Numbered from the stretch's first letter, positions 24,565 to 33,706 are shown. The stretch is 64,000 bases of DNA from Nonomuraea jiangxiensis (GCF_900099965.1 NZ_FNDJ01000005.1:124001-188000), one strand, 5' to 3'. Notes: generated from the letters alone by a model not told the origin. A program made the numbers and translations.

Positions 24565-24939
24565 TCAGTCCTCGGCCACGAAACGCAGGGCCTGCTCGTG
24601 GATGTCGCAGGTCGGCAGGTCGGCGTCGGCCTCGCGGCGCACGAGGCGGGTGCAGGTGCCCCGCGGGCACACGTAGCCGCCGACGACCGGCCTGCCCGTG
24701 GTGGCCAGCGGGGTGGGGAGCGTGGAGCGGGTGTCCGCCGGGTCCTGGTCGCTCTCGGCGGATTCGAGGCCGAGCTCGGCGAGGAAGCCGGCGATCGGCT
24801 CGCCGCGGCGCGCGGCCGTGAGGGTCCGCGTCAGGACGGCGCGGCGGGCGCCGGAGGCGGGACCGCGGAGCAACGTGCGTAAGTGCGGCAGTGCGGCGCA
24901 GAGCACGGCCAGCGCCTCCTGGTCGGGCTCCGCCGTCAC
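24565..24939 (-). CDS. Small Cys-rich protein of the CHAT cassette
   Basis: A 124-residue protein starting at GTG 24939 after a strong GGGAGG. The N-terminal 80 residues are helical (EALAVLCAALPHLRTLLRGP, then GEPIAGFLAELGLESA). The C-terminal 40 carry GGYVCPRGTCTR ... LPTCDIHEQALRF, a C-x4-C-x14-C-x2-H spacing that could bind zinc. No named family was recognised. First gene of the CHAT operon; it may be an adaptor or sensor. Upstream frame extends to 25038 but lacks a better start. Confidence 0.7.
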   Translation of the reverse strand: MTAEPDQEALAVLCAALPHLRTLLRGPASGARRAVLTRTLTAARRGEPIAGFLAELGLESAESDQDPADTRSTLPTPLATTGRPVVGGYVCPRGTCTRLVRREADADLPTCDIHEQALRFVAED

Positions 24940-25061
24940 GGTTCGCCTCCCGATGTGACCACTTCCCCGGCGTGACGAGAAAGATCCTAACCACGCGGCG
25001 CGGGCCACGCGAAAAAGCAGCGGCGGGCTCCTCCTCACCCCGGCCCGGCCGACGTCACGGA

Positions 25062-26297
25062 TCAGCCGGCGGCACGCGGGTGCACGCCGTCGAGGTCGAG
25101 CGGCAGGTGCCGCGGTCCCCGGACGTTGGCGGTGCGCCGGTACGGCGGCGGGTCGGCGACGAGTCTCGGGTTGACCAGCCGGCGCGCGAGCTCGGTCAGC
25201 GCGAGCTGCGTCTCCAGCCTGGCGAGCGGGGCGCCGAAGCAGTAGTGGATGCCGCCGCCGAAACCCAGGTGCTGGTTGTCCCGGCGTTCGGGGTCGAACC
25301 GATCGGGGTCGGCGAACCGCTCCGGATCGCGGTTGCCCGAGGCCAGTACCAGGGTGATGACCGCGCCCTTGGGGATGGTCGTGCCCGCGATCTCGATGTC
25401 GGCCAGCGCGCTGCGCCGCTGCCCCGGCATCTGCACCGGCGGCTCGTAGCGCAGCAGCTCCTCGACCAGGCTGACGGCCAGGTCGGGCTCGTGGCGCAGG
25501 CGTTCGAGCACGTCGGGGTGGCGCAGCAGGGTGAGCATGCCGTTGCCGATGAGGTTGACGGTGGTCTCGTGGCCCGCGACGAGCAGCAGCGCGGCGGTGG
25601 TCAGCAGGTCCGGCCGGGACAGTTCGGGTTCGGCGGCGAGCGCGGAGAGCAGGTCGTCGCCCGGCCGCCCGCGCCGCGACTCCACCAGCTCGTTCAGGTA
25701 GCGGCCCAGCTGGGCCATGGTCCGGAAGCGCAGCAGGTTGCGGTCGACCAGCGTGCCGGTGGACGGATCATTGGTCGCGACCAGGATCTGGGACCATTCG
25801 TGGAATTTCGGCTCGTCCTCCCGCGGCACCCCGAGCAGCTCGCAGATCACCGTGAGCGGGAAGGGGTAGGCGAACTCGTCGACGAGGTCGATCCGGTCCT
25901 TGCCGGCGAATCCGTCGATGAGCTCCCCGATGATCTCCCGCATTCTGGGGGCCATGTCGCGTACCCGGCCGGGGCGGTGCGGCGGGCCGAAGTGCCTCAT
26001 GGCCAGGGCGCGCAGCCGGTCATGGTCGGGCGGGTCCCGGCGGATGAACTCCGGTGGCAGTTGCGGGGCCGTCTCGTCCGGCGGCAGCTCGATGGCGGCC
26101 ACCTCGGGCACGTTGCGCAGGTCGGAGCTGACCCGCGGGTCGTGGAGCAGCGCGACGATCTCCCGGTAGGTGCTCACCACGTAACTGCCGTCGGGCTGCC
26201 GCGCCACCGGCGTCCTGCGCAGCTCGGGGAACAGCCGGTACGGGTCGGCCCGGTTGTCCGGGTCGAGGAACTGCTCGAAGGCGCTGGCCCCGGTCAT
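25062..26297 (-). CDS. Cytochrome P450 paired with ferredoxin-reductase
   Basis: A 411-residue class I P450. The I-helix reads LLLVAGHETTVNLIGNG, the K-helix ExxR is in VEELLRYEPPVQ and the heme loop is FGGGIHYCFG with Cys353. The C-terminus ends GPRHLPLDLDGVHPRAAG. ATG 26297 follows AAGGAG with a 7-base spacer. The gene begins 50 bp after the stop of the fused ferredoxin-reductase on the same strand, so the two form a self-sufficient electron-transfer pair. Substrate unknown. Confidence 0.93.
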   Translation of the reverse strand: MTGASAFEQFLDPDNRADPYRLFPELRRTPVARQPDGSYVVSTYREIVALLHDPRVSSDLRNVPEVAAIELPPDETAPQLPPEFIRRDPPDHDRLRALAMRHFGPPHRPGRVRDMAPRMREIIGELIDGFAGKDRIDLVDEFAYPFPLTVICELLGVPREDEPKFHEWSQILVATNDPSTGTLVDRNLLRFRTMAQLGRYLNELVESRRGRPGDDLLSALAAEPELSRPDLLTTAALLLVAGHETTVNLIGNGMLTLLRHPDVLERLRHEPDLAVSLVEELLRYEPPVQMPGQRRSALADIEIAGTTIPKGAVITLVLASGNRDPERFADPDRFDPERRDNQHLGFGGGIHYCFGAPLARLETQLALTELARRLVNPRLVADPPPYRRTANVRGPRHLPLDLDGVHPRAAG

Positions 26298-26347
26298 GAT
26301 GCGGCTCCTTGGTCGGCGGGGACTCCTGGCAGGCGGCCCAGGCCGCG

Positions 26348-27985
26348 TCACTCGTGCCCGCGGAGCAACGTGACACGTCGTTCGTCCGGATTGTGGCCGG
26401 TCACCACCACGGTGGCGTCCTGGATCGCGGAGATCCGCTCGGGGATCCCGGCCGGCACGGGCCGCTCATCGGGTGGGCGGCCGACCATGGCGAAGTCAGG
26501 CGGGAAGGGCGCGGCCCGTTCGATCAGGTCCTGGTAGAACTCCAGCCACATCGCCTGGTCGAAGGTGACCGCGGCGCTGAGACGGCCGTGGCGGCCGTAG
26601 GCGGCCACGAACCGGCGGTCGGCGACCGACCCCTGAGTGATCATGACCTCGTCGGCGAAGGTCGGCACCCCGACCGACTTGATGTTGACGCCGAACTGGG
26701 CGGACCAGAAGACCGGCAGGGACAGGTGCGGCCAGCGGGCGGTCGGGGCGCTGATCATGTTGTGCGCCGCCACCTCGGCCTGCGTCAGGGCGTTCCCCCA
26801 GTGCTCCAGGGCCAGGAACTGGTATCCGTACACCGGGTGGGGGAAGCGCGCCACGTCACCGGCGACGAAGATGTCGTCGGAGACGATGCCGTTGACGTCG
26901 AAGGCGCGGCAGCCCGCGTCGCAGCCCACGCCCCACACGCCGGCGGCCAGCCCGGAGCCCTCCAGCCATTCGACGTTGCGTACGGCGCCGAGCGCCACCA
27001 CGGCCACCTCGGCGTCGACCGTGCCGCCGTCGGACAGCCGGGCGCGGCGCAACCGTCCGTCGCCGTCCCCTTCCAGGGCGGTCACCGTCACCCCGCAGCG
27101 CAGGTCCACGCCGTGCTCGCGCTGCAGGTCCCCGGCGATCGAGCCGATCGCCTCGCCCAGCGCCCCGACCAGCGGCGCCGGGCCCCGCTCGGCGACGGTC
27201 ACGTCCAGACCGAGCTCCCGGCACGCCGAGGCGATCTCCGAGCCGGTGAAGCCGCCGCCGATCACCAGCACCCTGCCCACTCCGCTGCCCGTTCCGTCGC
27301 GCAGCCGCCGGCGCAGCAGGGCCGCGTCCGCCCGGCCGCGCAGCACGTACACCCCGTCCAGGGCGGCCTCGGCCGGGTCCGGCCAGGGCCGGGCGCGCAC
27401 TCCGGTGGCGATGAGCAGCCGGTCGAACCCGACGTCCCGGCCGTCTGCCAGCAGCACCCGCTTGCCCGCCAGGTCCAGCCCGGTCGCGGGGGTGCCCAGC
27501 AGCCAGTCGGCGTCGAGTTCGGCACGCATGGGGAGTACGGTCTCCTCCGCGGCGACCTCCCCGCTGAGGACCTGCTTGGACAGCGGCGGCCGGTCGTAGG
27601 GCTCGCACGGCTCGTCGCCGATGAGGGTCAGCGACCCCTGGTAGCCCTGGGTGCGCAGCGTCGCCGCGGCCCGCAGCCCGGCCAGCGAGGCCCCGACGAT
27701 GACGATGCGGCCGATCCCGCCGGGCGTGCCGCCCCTGCCGGGCGTGGTCGTGGCGGTCCTGGACCCGTTGGGTTTTCTCGGCCGGCCCAGGGGGCCCAGC
27801 TCGTCGACCACCAGGGCGCGGACCGGGCAGGCCGCGGCGGCCCGCAGGACCTGATCGCGGTTGGCGTCGTCGGGGTTGAGCGTGTACATCAGCGTTTCGG
27901 CCCGCCCCATCCGGAACACGTCCGGCGCGGCGAAGGCGCACTGCCCGTAGCCCTGGCAGCGCGTGAGGTCGACGACAACTCGCAC
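26348..27985 (-). CDS. Ferredoxin-ferredoxin reductase fusion (P450 partner)
   Basis: A 545-residue fusion. Residues 1-65 are a small ferredoxin with CQGYGQC and a later Cys in AAACPVRAL: three cysteines, the pattern of actinomycete [3Fe-4S] P450 ferredoxins. After a 30-residue Pro/Gly/Arg linker, residues 90-545 form a FAD/NAD(P)H reductase of the BenA4/PuR type: IVIVGASLAGLRAA (FAD), PYDRPPLSKQVLSG, VLVIGGGFTGSEIA (NAD(P)H) and SDDIFVAGDVARFPHPVYG. It should carry electrons from NAD(P)H through FAD and the cluster to the P450 encoded just downstream. Fusion ensures 1:1 stoichiometry. Confidence 0.92.
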   Translation of the reverse strand: MRVVVDLTRCQGYGQCAFAAPDVFRMGRAETLMYTLNPDDANRDQVLRAAAACPVRALVVDELGPLGRPRKPNGSRTATTTPGRGGTPGGIGRIVIVGASLAGLRAAATLRTQGYQGSLTLIGDEPCEPYDRPPLSKQVLSGEVAAEETVLPMRAELDADWLLGTPATGLDLAGKRVLLADGRDVGFDRLLIATGVRARPWPDPAEAALDGVYVLRGRADAALLRRRLRDGTGSGVGRVLVIGGGFTGSEIASACRELGLDVTVAERGPAPLVGALGEAIGSIAGDLQREHGVDLRCGVTVTALEGDGDGRLRRARLSDGGTVDAEVAVVALGAVRNVEWLEGSGLAAGVWGVGCDAGCRAFDVNGIVSDDIFVAGDVARFPHPVYGYQFLALEHWGNALTQAEVAAHNMISAPTARWPHLSLPVFWSAQFGVNIKSVGVPTFADEVMITQGSVADRRFVAAYGRHGRLSAAVTFDQAMWLEFYQDLIERAAPFPPDFAMVGRPPDERPVPAGIPERISAIQDATVVVTGHNPDERRVTLLRGHE

Positions 27986-28250
27986 GGTGACCGTCCCCCT
28001 CCGAACCCGACGATCGCGACGCGATCCGGGGAAGCTCCCCCGCTCCCTGGATCTCGGTCCTGCCGGACGCCCTGGTCACCCTCTGTCCCAGCCTAGCAAC
28101 TTCGCTTTACGGCCCGCCGGGAGCGCTCGCGGAGAGAAACGCCGCCAGGAACCCACGCGCCACCGCGGTTCGTTAACGACAGGCGAGCACGATGTTCACC
28201 CCGCGCACCTCTTCAGGCAACCCTCAGGTAAGGCAGGTAATCTCCCCCGG

Positions 28251-29114
28251 ATGAAATGGCAGCGCACAATCAACGGAGCGCTGGCCAGGTACGCAGGATT
28301 CCAAATCAACCGAGTAGGAAAAACCGAAAAAGTGGCGCCGGCACCCGCCAAGCGAGCGGACGTGCCCATCAGACCACCCGCGGATCCGGACACCGATCGG
28401 CTGCTGACTGCCCCGGTGTTCATCATCTCGCCGGTCAGGTCGGGGTCGACGCTGCTGCGGGCGATGCTGAACGCCCATCCGGACCTCCATGCTCCGCACG
28501 AGCTGCATGTGCGCCGGTTGCGGGTGGAATTCGATACCTCGCTGGCTGAGAAGGCCATGGCGGCACTGGGACACACCCGGGCCGACCTGGAACATCTGCT
28601 GTGGGACCGGGTGCTGCACCGGGAGCTCGTACGCAGCGGCAAGCGGTTCATCGTGGAGAAGACCCCCGCGAACGCTTTCGTCTTCGACCGGCTCGCCGCC
28701 TGCTGGCCGGACGCGCGGTTCGTGTTCCTGCTGCGCCACCCGGCCTCGATCGCGTCCTCCTGGTACGAGGCCAGCCCGGACAAACGCACCCCCGAGGAGG
28801 CCGCCAAGGACGCGCTGCGTTACATGAAGGCGGTGCAGCGGGCCCGCGCCGCGCTGCCCGGGCTCACCGTGCGCTACGAGGAGCTGACCGCCGAGCCGGA
28901 GAAGATCGGCCGCGGCATCTGCGAGTTCCTCGGCCTGCCGTGGTCCCCCGAGCTGCTCTCCTACGGCACCCCGGACGTGGTGAGCAAAGGGCTCGGCGAC
29001 TGGAAGGACAAGATCCGCTCCGGCAGCGTGCAGCCGGGACGTACCCTGCCCCGACCCGAGGAGATCCCCGACGTGCTGCAGGACATGTGCCGGAGCTGGG
29101 AGTACCTGCCGTGA
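28251..29114 (+). CDS. Sulfotransferase family protein
   Basis: This 287-residue protein has both PAPS-binding elements: the 5'-phosphosulfate loop ISPVRSGSTLLRAM (60-72) and the 3'-phosphate site FLLRHPASIASSWYE (Arg162, Ser169/170). It should transfer sulfate from PAPS to a hydroxyl on a small molecule or glycolipid. The first 50 residues are basic. ATG 28251 was chosen although no clear ribosome site precedes it; the frame is open back to 27963. Its TGA overlaps the GTG start of the glycosyltransferase (GTGA), so the two proteins are made together and probably modify the same product. The nucleotide composition around 28250-28330 is less GC-rich than its surroundings. Confidence 0.85.
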   Translation: MKWQRTINGALARYAGFQINRVGKTEKVAPAPAKRADVPIRPPADPDTDRLLTAPVFIISPVRSGSTLLRAMLNAHPDLHAPHELHVRRLRVEFDTSLAEKAMAALGHTRADLEHLLWDRVLHRELVRSGKRFIVEKTPANAFVFDRLAACWPDARFVFLLRHPASIASSWYEASPDKRTPEEAAKDALRYMKAVQRARAALPGLTVRYEELTAEPEKIGRGICEFLGLPWSPELLSYGTPDVVSKGLGDWKDKIRSGSVQPGRTLPRPEEIPDVLQDMCRSWEYLP

Positions 29115-30289
29115 AGATCCGCTACATGCTGCTGCACGCCTACGGCATGGGCGGCACCATCCGCACCGTGATCAACCAGGCCAACGCGATGGCGGAGGCC
29201 GGGCACGACGTGGAGATCGTCAGCACGGTGCGGCGGCGCAAGAGCCCCCAGTTCGACATCGACCCGCGGGTCCGGGTGTCCGCGCTGGTGGACCAGCGTG
29301 ACGGGGTCACCGCCGACTCGCTGGCCCGCAAGGTGTGGCGCCGTGCCCGCGGCAAGATCGTCCCGTACGGGGAGTTCGCCGCCGAATACTTCACCGAGCG
29401 CGTGGAGGCGGCGGTCATCGACTACGTCTCCTCGCTCGAGGACGGCATCCTCGTCACCACCCGCCCGGCGCTCAACCTCATCTCGGCCCGCCGCGGGTCC
29501 ACGAAGGTGATCCGCGTCGCCCAGGAGCACATGAACCTGGCCTCCTACCACGAGGCGGTGCGCGAGCAGATCGGCCGCCACTACGGCAGCTTCGACACGG
29601 TGGCGGTGCTCACCGAGACCAGCCGTACCGAATACCACGACCTGCTGCCGGACACCCCCGTCGTACGCATCCCCAACGCGGTCCACATGGACAACCGCCG
29701 GCACTCCGACCAGAGCAACCCGGTGGTGATCGCCGCCGGCCGGTTGGTGCCGCAGAAGGGGTTCGACATGCTCATCACCGCCTTCGCCGCCATCGCGGAC
29801 GAGCATCCCGAATGGCGGCTGCGCATCTTCGGCACCGGCCCGTCGCAGGAGCGGCTGCAGGCCCGGATCGACGCGGCCGGCGTGGGCGATCGGATCCTGC
29901 TGATGGGGCGCAGCAACCAGATCCACGACGAGCTCGCCCAGTCCTCCATCTACGCGCTGAGCTCCCGGATGGAGGGCCTGCCGATGGCGATGATCGAGGC
30001 GATGGGCCACGCGCTGCCCGTCGTCGCCTTCGACTGCCCGACGGGCCCGGCCGACGTGCTGACCCCCGGGGTGGACGGGGTGCTGGTGCCGCCGCGCGAC
30101 GTGGAGGCCCTGGGGGCGGCGCTGGGGCGGATGATGGACGATCGCGAGGCGCGGCTGCGCATCGGCGCCGCCGCGGCGCGGACGGCTCAGAGCTACACCC
30201 CGGCCGTGGTCATGCCGCAGTGGGAGGGGCTGTTCTCCGCCCTGTCCAGCGGCAGGCCCGTCGTCGCCGACCCCCGGACGGCCCGCTGA
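29111..30289 (+). CDS. Glycosyltransferase family 4 protein
   Basis: A 392-residue GT-B glycosyltransferase. The N-lobe has the acceptor-side loop LLHAYGMGGTIRTVINQANA and the C-lobe the nucleotide-sugar region: VVIAAGRLVPQKGFDMLITA, RIFGTGPSQERLQ, and the EGLPMAMIEAMGHALPVVAFD block (E-x7-E). It is a retaining-type GT4 judged by these motifs; the donor sugar is not predictable. It starts with GTG overlapping the sulfotransferase stop by 4 bp. A role in making a sulfated glycoconjugate of the envelope or a secondary metabolite is inferred from the pair. Confidence 0.9.
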   Translation: MKIRYMLLHAYGMGGTIRTVINQANAMAEAGHDVEIVSTVRRRKSPQFDIDPRVRVSALVDQRDGVTADSLARKVWRRARGKIVPYGEFAAEYFTERVEAAVIDYVSSLEDGILVTTRPALNLISARRGSTKVIRVAQEHMNLASYHEAVREQIGRHYGSFDTVAVLTETSRTEYHDLLPDTPVVRIPNAVHMDNRRHSDQSNPVVIAAGRLVPQKGFDMLITAFAAIADEHPEWRLRIFGTGPSQERLQARIDAAGVGDRILLMGRSNQIHDELAQSSIYALSSRMEGLPMAMIEAMGHALPVVAFDCPTGPADVLTPGVDGVLVPPRDVEALGAALGRMMDDREARLRIGAAAARTAQSYTPAVVMPQWEGLFSALSSGRPVVADPRTAR

Positions 30290-30301
30290 CCCCACCCGGC
30301 A

Positions 30302-30327
30302 GGCCCGCCCGCAGCAGGCGGCGGGCC
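30302..30327. terminator. Hairpin between convergent genes
   Basis: The perfect arms GGCCCGCC (30302-30309) and GGCGGGCC (30320-30327) lie between the converging glycosyltransferase and metallo-hydrolase stops. A GC-rich stem without U-tract is typical of terminators in this group and could serve both strands. Confidence 0.6.
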
Positions 30328-30329
30328 CG

Positions 30330-31337
30330 TCAGCAGCAGGCAGGCGAGGATGAGGCGGTCATGGCCGCGGGACGGGCGGTGGTCCCGGCCGCCTCGTCCG
30401 TGGCGATACGGCCGCGCAGCATGATCTCCATGACCTGCATGAAGCGCTGCGCCCTGGCCGAGCCGAGGACGAACGGGTTCGCCCTTCCCGCGGGCGCGGC
30501 ACGCAACTCCTCCATGCGCACCAGGCCGTTGTCGCTCATCCCGTGGTTCATGAGCTCGACGTCCACTCCGGCCCGCCTCATCGCGGCGGCGAAGGCGAGC
30601 ACGGAGGAGACGTAGGTCCGCTTCTCCGCGGTCGCGGCGGGCGGGTTGGTCCCGCCCCACAACATCGCGGTGTGCCGCCGGCCCTTCCAGCGCACCGGGA
30701 AGATCGGCGAGACGGTGCCGGGCGTGTGCCCGGGCGTGTGGTGGAACGTGATCGTCGAGTCGCCGAGGGTCAGCCGCTGACCGTGGGCGATGTCCAGGTC
30801 CCGCTTCGGGACGTGGGGCGAGGAGTCGCGGGCGACGAGGGCCCAGTCGGCCGGGGACATCATGACGCGGGCTCCGTACCGGTCGGCGAGATACTGGGCG
30901 CCGCCGAAGTGATCGCTGTGGGCGTGGGCGACCACCACGTACTTGATCGCGGAGGGGTCGGCCCCGAGAGAGCGCAGCTGCGGAACGATGATCTTCTCGG
31001 CCTGGTCCGGCGATTCCAGCGCGTCGATGAGGATCACGCCCTGGGACGTGAGGAGCGCGGTGGCCGAGACGAAGCCGGTGCTCACCACCGCCACGTTGTC
31101 GAAGATCCGCAGCGGCTTGGGGGCCTGCACCGTCGGCATCTGTGCCCCCGGGCTGAGCCCCTTGACGAGCTGCCGCAGCACCGGATCGTGGCCCGCGAGC
31201 CTGGCCGCGCGGTCGTAGTACGCCTTCGCGCTCGGTGGCGCGGCGGCCGACGCCTCGGCCCGGCCCACCGGCAGCGGCAGGAGGGCTGCGGCCGCCAGCA
31301 GGGCACGTCTGGACATGCCGGACTGCTCAAAGGTCAT
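30330..31337 (-). CDS. Secreted metallo-beta-lactamase-fold hydrolase
   Basis: A 335-residue MBL-fold protein with a Tat-like signal peptide (SRRALLAAAALLPLPVGRAEASA). Metal ligands are HAHSDH (138-143), His204 in FHHTPGHTPGT and His265 in ELMNHGM, which is the ligand set of the subclass B3-like group. The core starts at VILIDALESP. B3 relatives are beta-lactamases, but many are other hydrolases such as lactonases, so a resistance role is not claimed. ATG 31337 was chosen to place the Arg-Arg at residues 10-11; an extension to 31382 would push it too far in. It precedes a TetR gene on the same strand with a 175-bp gap. Confidence 0.85.
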   Translation of the reverse strand: MTFEQSGMSRRALLAAAALLPLPVGRAEASAAAPPSAKAYYDRAARLAGHDPVLRQLVKGLSPGAQMPTVQAPKPLRIFDNVAVVSTGFVSATALLTSQGVILIDALESPDQAEKIIVPQLRSLGADPSAIKYVVVAHAHSDHFGGAQYLADRYGARVMMSPADWALVARDSSPHVPKRDLDIAHGQRLTLGDSTITFHHTPGHTPGTVSPIFPVRWKGRRHTAMLWGGTNPPAATAEKRTYVSSVLAFAAAMRRAGVDVELMNHGMSDNGLVRMEELRAAPAGRANPFVLGSARAQRFMQVMEIMLRGRIATDEAAGTTARPAAMTASSSPACC

Positions 31338-31512
31338 GCGGTGATACCTGCTTTCACTGACCCCGGGGGCCACGCGTTCCACGGCCTCGGGGTGGACGTC
31401 GATGCCCGCCTAGCAGACCAAAGCCGATCATCTGCTGTCCAATATTGACAGCGCCCGCGCGTCGATCATGGAATGGATATCAGACCTGGTCAGACGGGGT
31501 GAGGTGGGCCGG

Positions 31513-32226
31513 TCAAAGCCGCGGACGGGAGCGGCCGGGGCGGTCCAGGCCGGTGGCGAGCTCGGCGATCGCCACGTCGAACTGCCGGGCGAGCAGGGCC
31601 GGGGACGGCGGCCGGTCCGAGGCGGCGGCCTGCTGCAGCCACCGGTCCAGCACCACGCGGAGCGCCGACAGCACGGCGGCCGCGCACACGACCGGGTAGA
31701 CCGAGTCCCCGGTGGGCTCGGCGGCCTGGGGCTCGCCGGGGTGCGGCGCCGGGAGGCCGACGCGTTCGGCGATCGCCTCGGCCAGGGCCTGCTCCTGGGC
31801 GGCGAGCACGACCAGCTGCTGAGGCACGAGTGAGGGCGCCTTGCGGATGAGCCGCAGCACCTCGATGTGGTCCCGGCTGACGGCGTCACCGTCGTCCATG
31901 GCGACGAGCACGGCCTCGCGGAACGCCCGCAGCACCGACTCGCTCCGCGGGCGGGCCCGGAACTGGGCGATGAGCTCCTCCGCGGCGGACGACACGGAGG
32001 CCATCACGGCCTCCTCCTTGCTGGAGAAGTAGTTGAAGAAGGTCCGCAGCGCGATGTCGGCCTCTTCGGCGATCTGCTCCACGGTGACGTTCTCGACGCC
32101 GTGGCGTACGCACAGGCGCAGTGCCGCCTCGCGGAGCGCGGCGCGCGTGGCCTGCTTCTTCCGTTCGCGACGCCCGACAGCCGGCGCCGCGGCAGCGTGC
32201 CCCAACCCAACCTCCTCACCCGTCAC
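31513..32226 (-). CDS. TetR family regulator, probably of the P450 operon
   Basis: A 237-residue TetR repressor. The N-terminal HTH is GVENVTVEQIAEEADIALRT followed by FFNYFSSKEEAVMA. The C-terminal ligand domain is helical and typical of the group with EVLRLIRKAPSLVPQQLVV. It begins with GTG 32226, 90 bp after the P450 stop and in the same direction, so the two form an operon. A 32-bp inverted repeat upstream of the P450 (33707-33738) is the likely autoregulated operator. The ligand is probably the substrate or product of the P450. Confidence 0.88.
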   Translation of the reverse strand: MTGEEVGLGHAAAAPAVGRRERKKQATRAALREAALRLCVRHGVENVTVEQIAEEADIALRTFFNYFSSKEEAVMASVSSAAEELIAQFRARPRSESVLRAFREAVLVAMDDGDAVSRDHIEVLRLIRKAPSLVPQQLVVLAAQEQALAEAIAERVGLPAPHPGEPQAAEPTGDSVYPVVCAAAVLSALRVVLDRWLQQAAASDRPPSPALLARQFDVAIAELATGLDRPGRSRPRL

Positions 32227-32316
32227 GACGTCCCATTATGAGCCTGCCACGGCCCGGCGTTGGCGACGCGGTGACCGCGCCCGGCCGGCGCCCCGGCCGG
32301 GCGGTCCGTTACGTGG

Positions 32317-33633
32317 TCAGGACCAGGTCACCGGGAGCGAGTGCACCCCGAAGATGAGCATCTCGTCGCGCAGCGGCACCTCCTCGGCGGGCACGGCCAG
32401 GCGCAGGTTCGGCAGGGCGGCGAACAGCTCGGCCAGGCCGATGCGCATCTCGATGCGGGCCAGCTGCTGGCCCAGGCACTGGTGGACGCCGTGCCCGAAG
32501 GCCAGGTGCGGGGTGCGGGCGCGGCTCAGGTCGAGCCGGTCGGGGTCGGGCCAGTGCTGGGGATCCCGGTTGACCTCGGGGGTGGCGATCACCACCGTGG
32601 CGCCGGCCGGGAGGTCCACGCCGCCCAGGGTGACGGGTTCGGTGGTGACCCGGTTGACCCCGAGCTGGATGATGGTCAGGTAGCGCAGCAGCTCCTCGAC
32701 CGTGTTGTCGATCAGGGAGGGGTCGGCGCGCAGCGCGGCCAGCTGGTCGGGGTGCTCCAGCAGCGCGAAGGTGCCCAGGCCCAGCATGTTGGCGGTGGTC
32801 TCGTGGCCCGCGCCGAGCAGCACGAGGGCGACGTCGACCAGCTGCGCGTCGGTCAGCGGCGGGTCGGCGTCGTGGATGAGCCCGGACAGCAGGTCGTCGG
32901 CGGGGTCGGCGCGCTTGCCGGCCACCAGGCGCTGCATGAACGCGTACAGCTCGGCACCGGCCTGGGCCCGTTCCTCGGGGGTGGAGTTGGCGTTCAGCCC
33001 GACGGCGGTGCGTTCCTGGAACTCGGCCCGGTCGGCGTAGTCGACGCCGAGCAGCTCGCAGATGACCAGCGAGGGCAGCGGCAGCGCGAACGCCGGCACC
33101 AGGTCGGCCTCGGTGCCGGCCGCCTTCATCGCCTCGATGTGCTCGACGGCGATCTCGGTGACCCGCGACTCCAGCGCCCGCATCCGCCGTACGGTGAACT
33201 GGCCGGTCAGCAGCCGCCGCAGCCGGGTGTGCTCCGGCGGGTCCATGAAGACGAAGAACCCGTCCTCGCGCTCGGCCACGGCGGGGGCCGGGAGGGGTTC
33301 GCGGGCCAGGTCGGCCACCTCGTGCGGCTGCAACGACGTGGCGTCGCGGTGGCGGACCTTGTCGGCGCTGAAACGCGGGTCCGACAGCACGGTGCGGGCC
33401 TCCTCGAAGCCCGTCACGAGCCAGGCCCCCGCGCCGTTCTGCAGTCGCAACGGCTGGACCCCGCCCTTGCCACGCCGTTCCCGCAGGCCAGGCGGCGGAT
33501 CGAACGGGCAGCTCCCGCGCTCCACCATGTCGGCGGGCAGGATCCGGCGCATGGCCGTGGGGCCGCCGCCCGGGGATTCCTCGGTCCGGGATTCCCCGGT
33601 CGGGGATTCCTTGGTCAAGGTGTCGTCATTCAT
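32317..33633 (-). CDS. Cytochrome P450 under TetR control
   Basis: A 438-residue class I P450. The I-helix is LVLLGAGHETTANMLGLGTF, the K-helix ExxR is in EELLRYLTII, and the heme loop is FGHGVHQCLG with Cys386. The Gln after His in the heme loop and the FVFMDPPEHTRLRRLLTGQF region fit the CYP105-like group known for broad xenobiotic or macrolide oxidation. The N-terminal 25 residues (TKESPTGESRTEESPGGGPT) form an unusual Glu/Ser/Pro-rich tail. ATG 33633 follows AGGAA. No ferredoxin is adjacent. Confidence 0.93.
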   Translation of the reverse strand: MNDDTLTKESPTGESRTEESPGGGPTAMRRILPADMVERGSCPFDPPPGLRERRGKGGVQPLRLQNGAGAWLVTGFEEARTVLSDPRFSADKVRHRDATSLQPHEVADLAREPLPAPAVAEREDGFFVFMDPPEHTRLRRLLTGQFTVRRMRALESRVTEIAVEHIEAMKAAGTEADLVPAFALPLPSLVICELLGVDYADRAEFQERTAVGLNANSTPEERAQAGAELYAFMQRLVAGKRADPADDLLSGLIHDADPPLTDAQLVDVALVLLGAGHETTANMLGLGTFALLEHPDQLAALRADPSLIDNTVEELLRYLTIIQLGVNRVTTEPVTLGGVDLPAGATVVIATPEVNRDPQHWPDPDRLDLSRARTPHLAFGHGVHQCLGQQLARIEMRIGLAELFAALPNLRLAVPAEEVPLRDEMLIFGVHSLPVTWS

Positions 33634-33706
33634 CGGCACGTTCCTGTTCCCGGGCGCGCCGCTCGTCGGCGTCGCCCGCAGCGAAGGGCCGGACCAGGAT
33701 ACAAAC

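Noticed and set aside
30330..31337. Functional beta-lactamase
   Set aside because: The metal ligands fit the B3-like group but many such proteins hydrolyse other substrates; substrate-site residues cannot be judged here.
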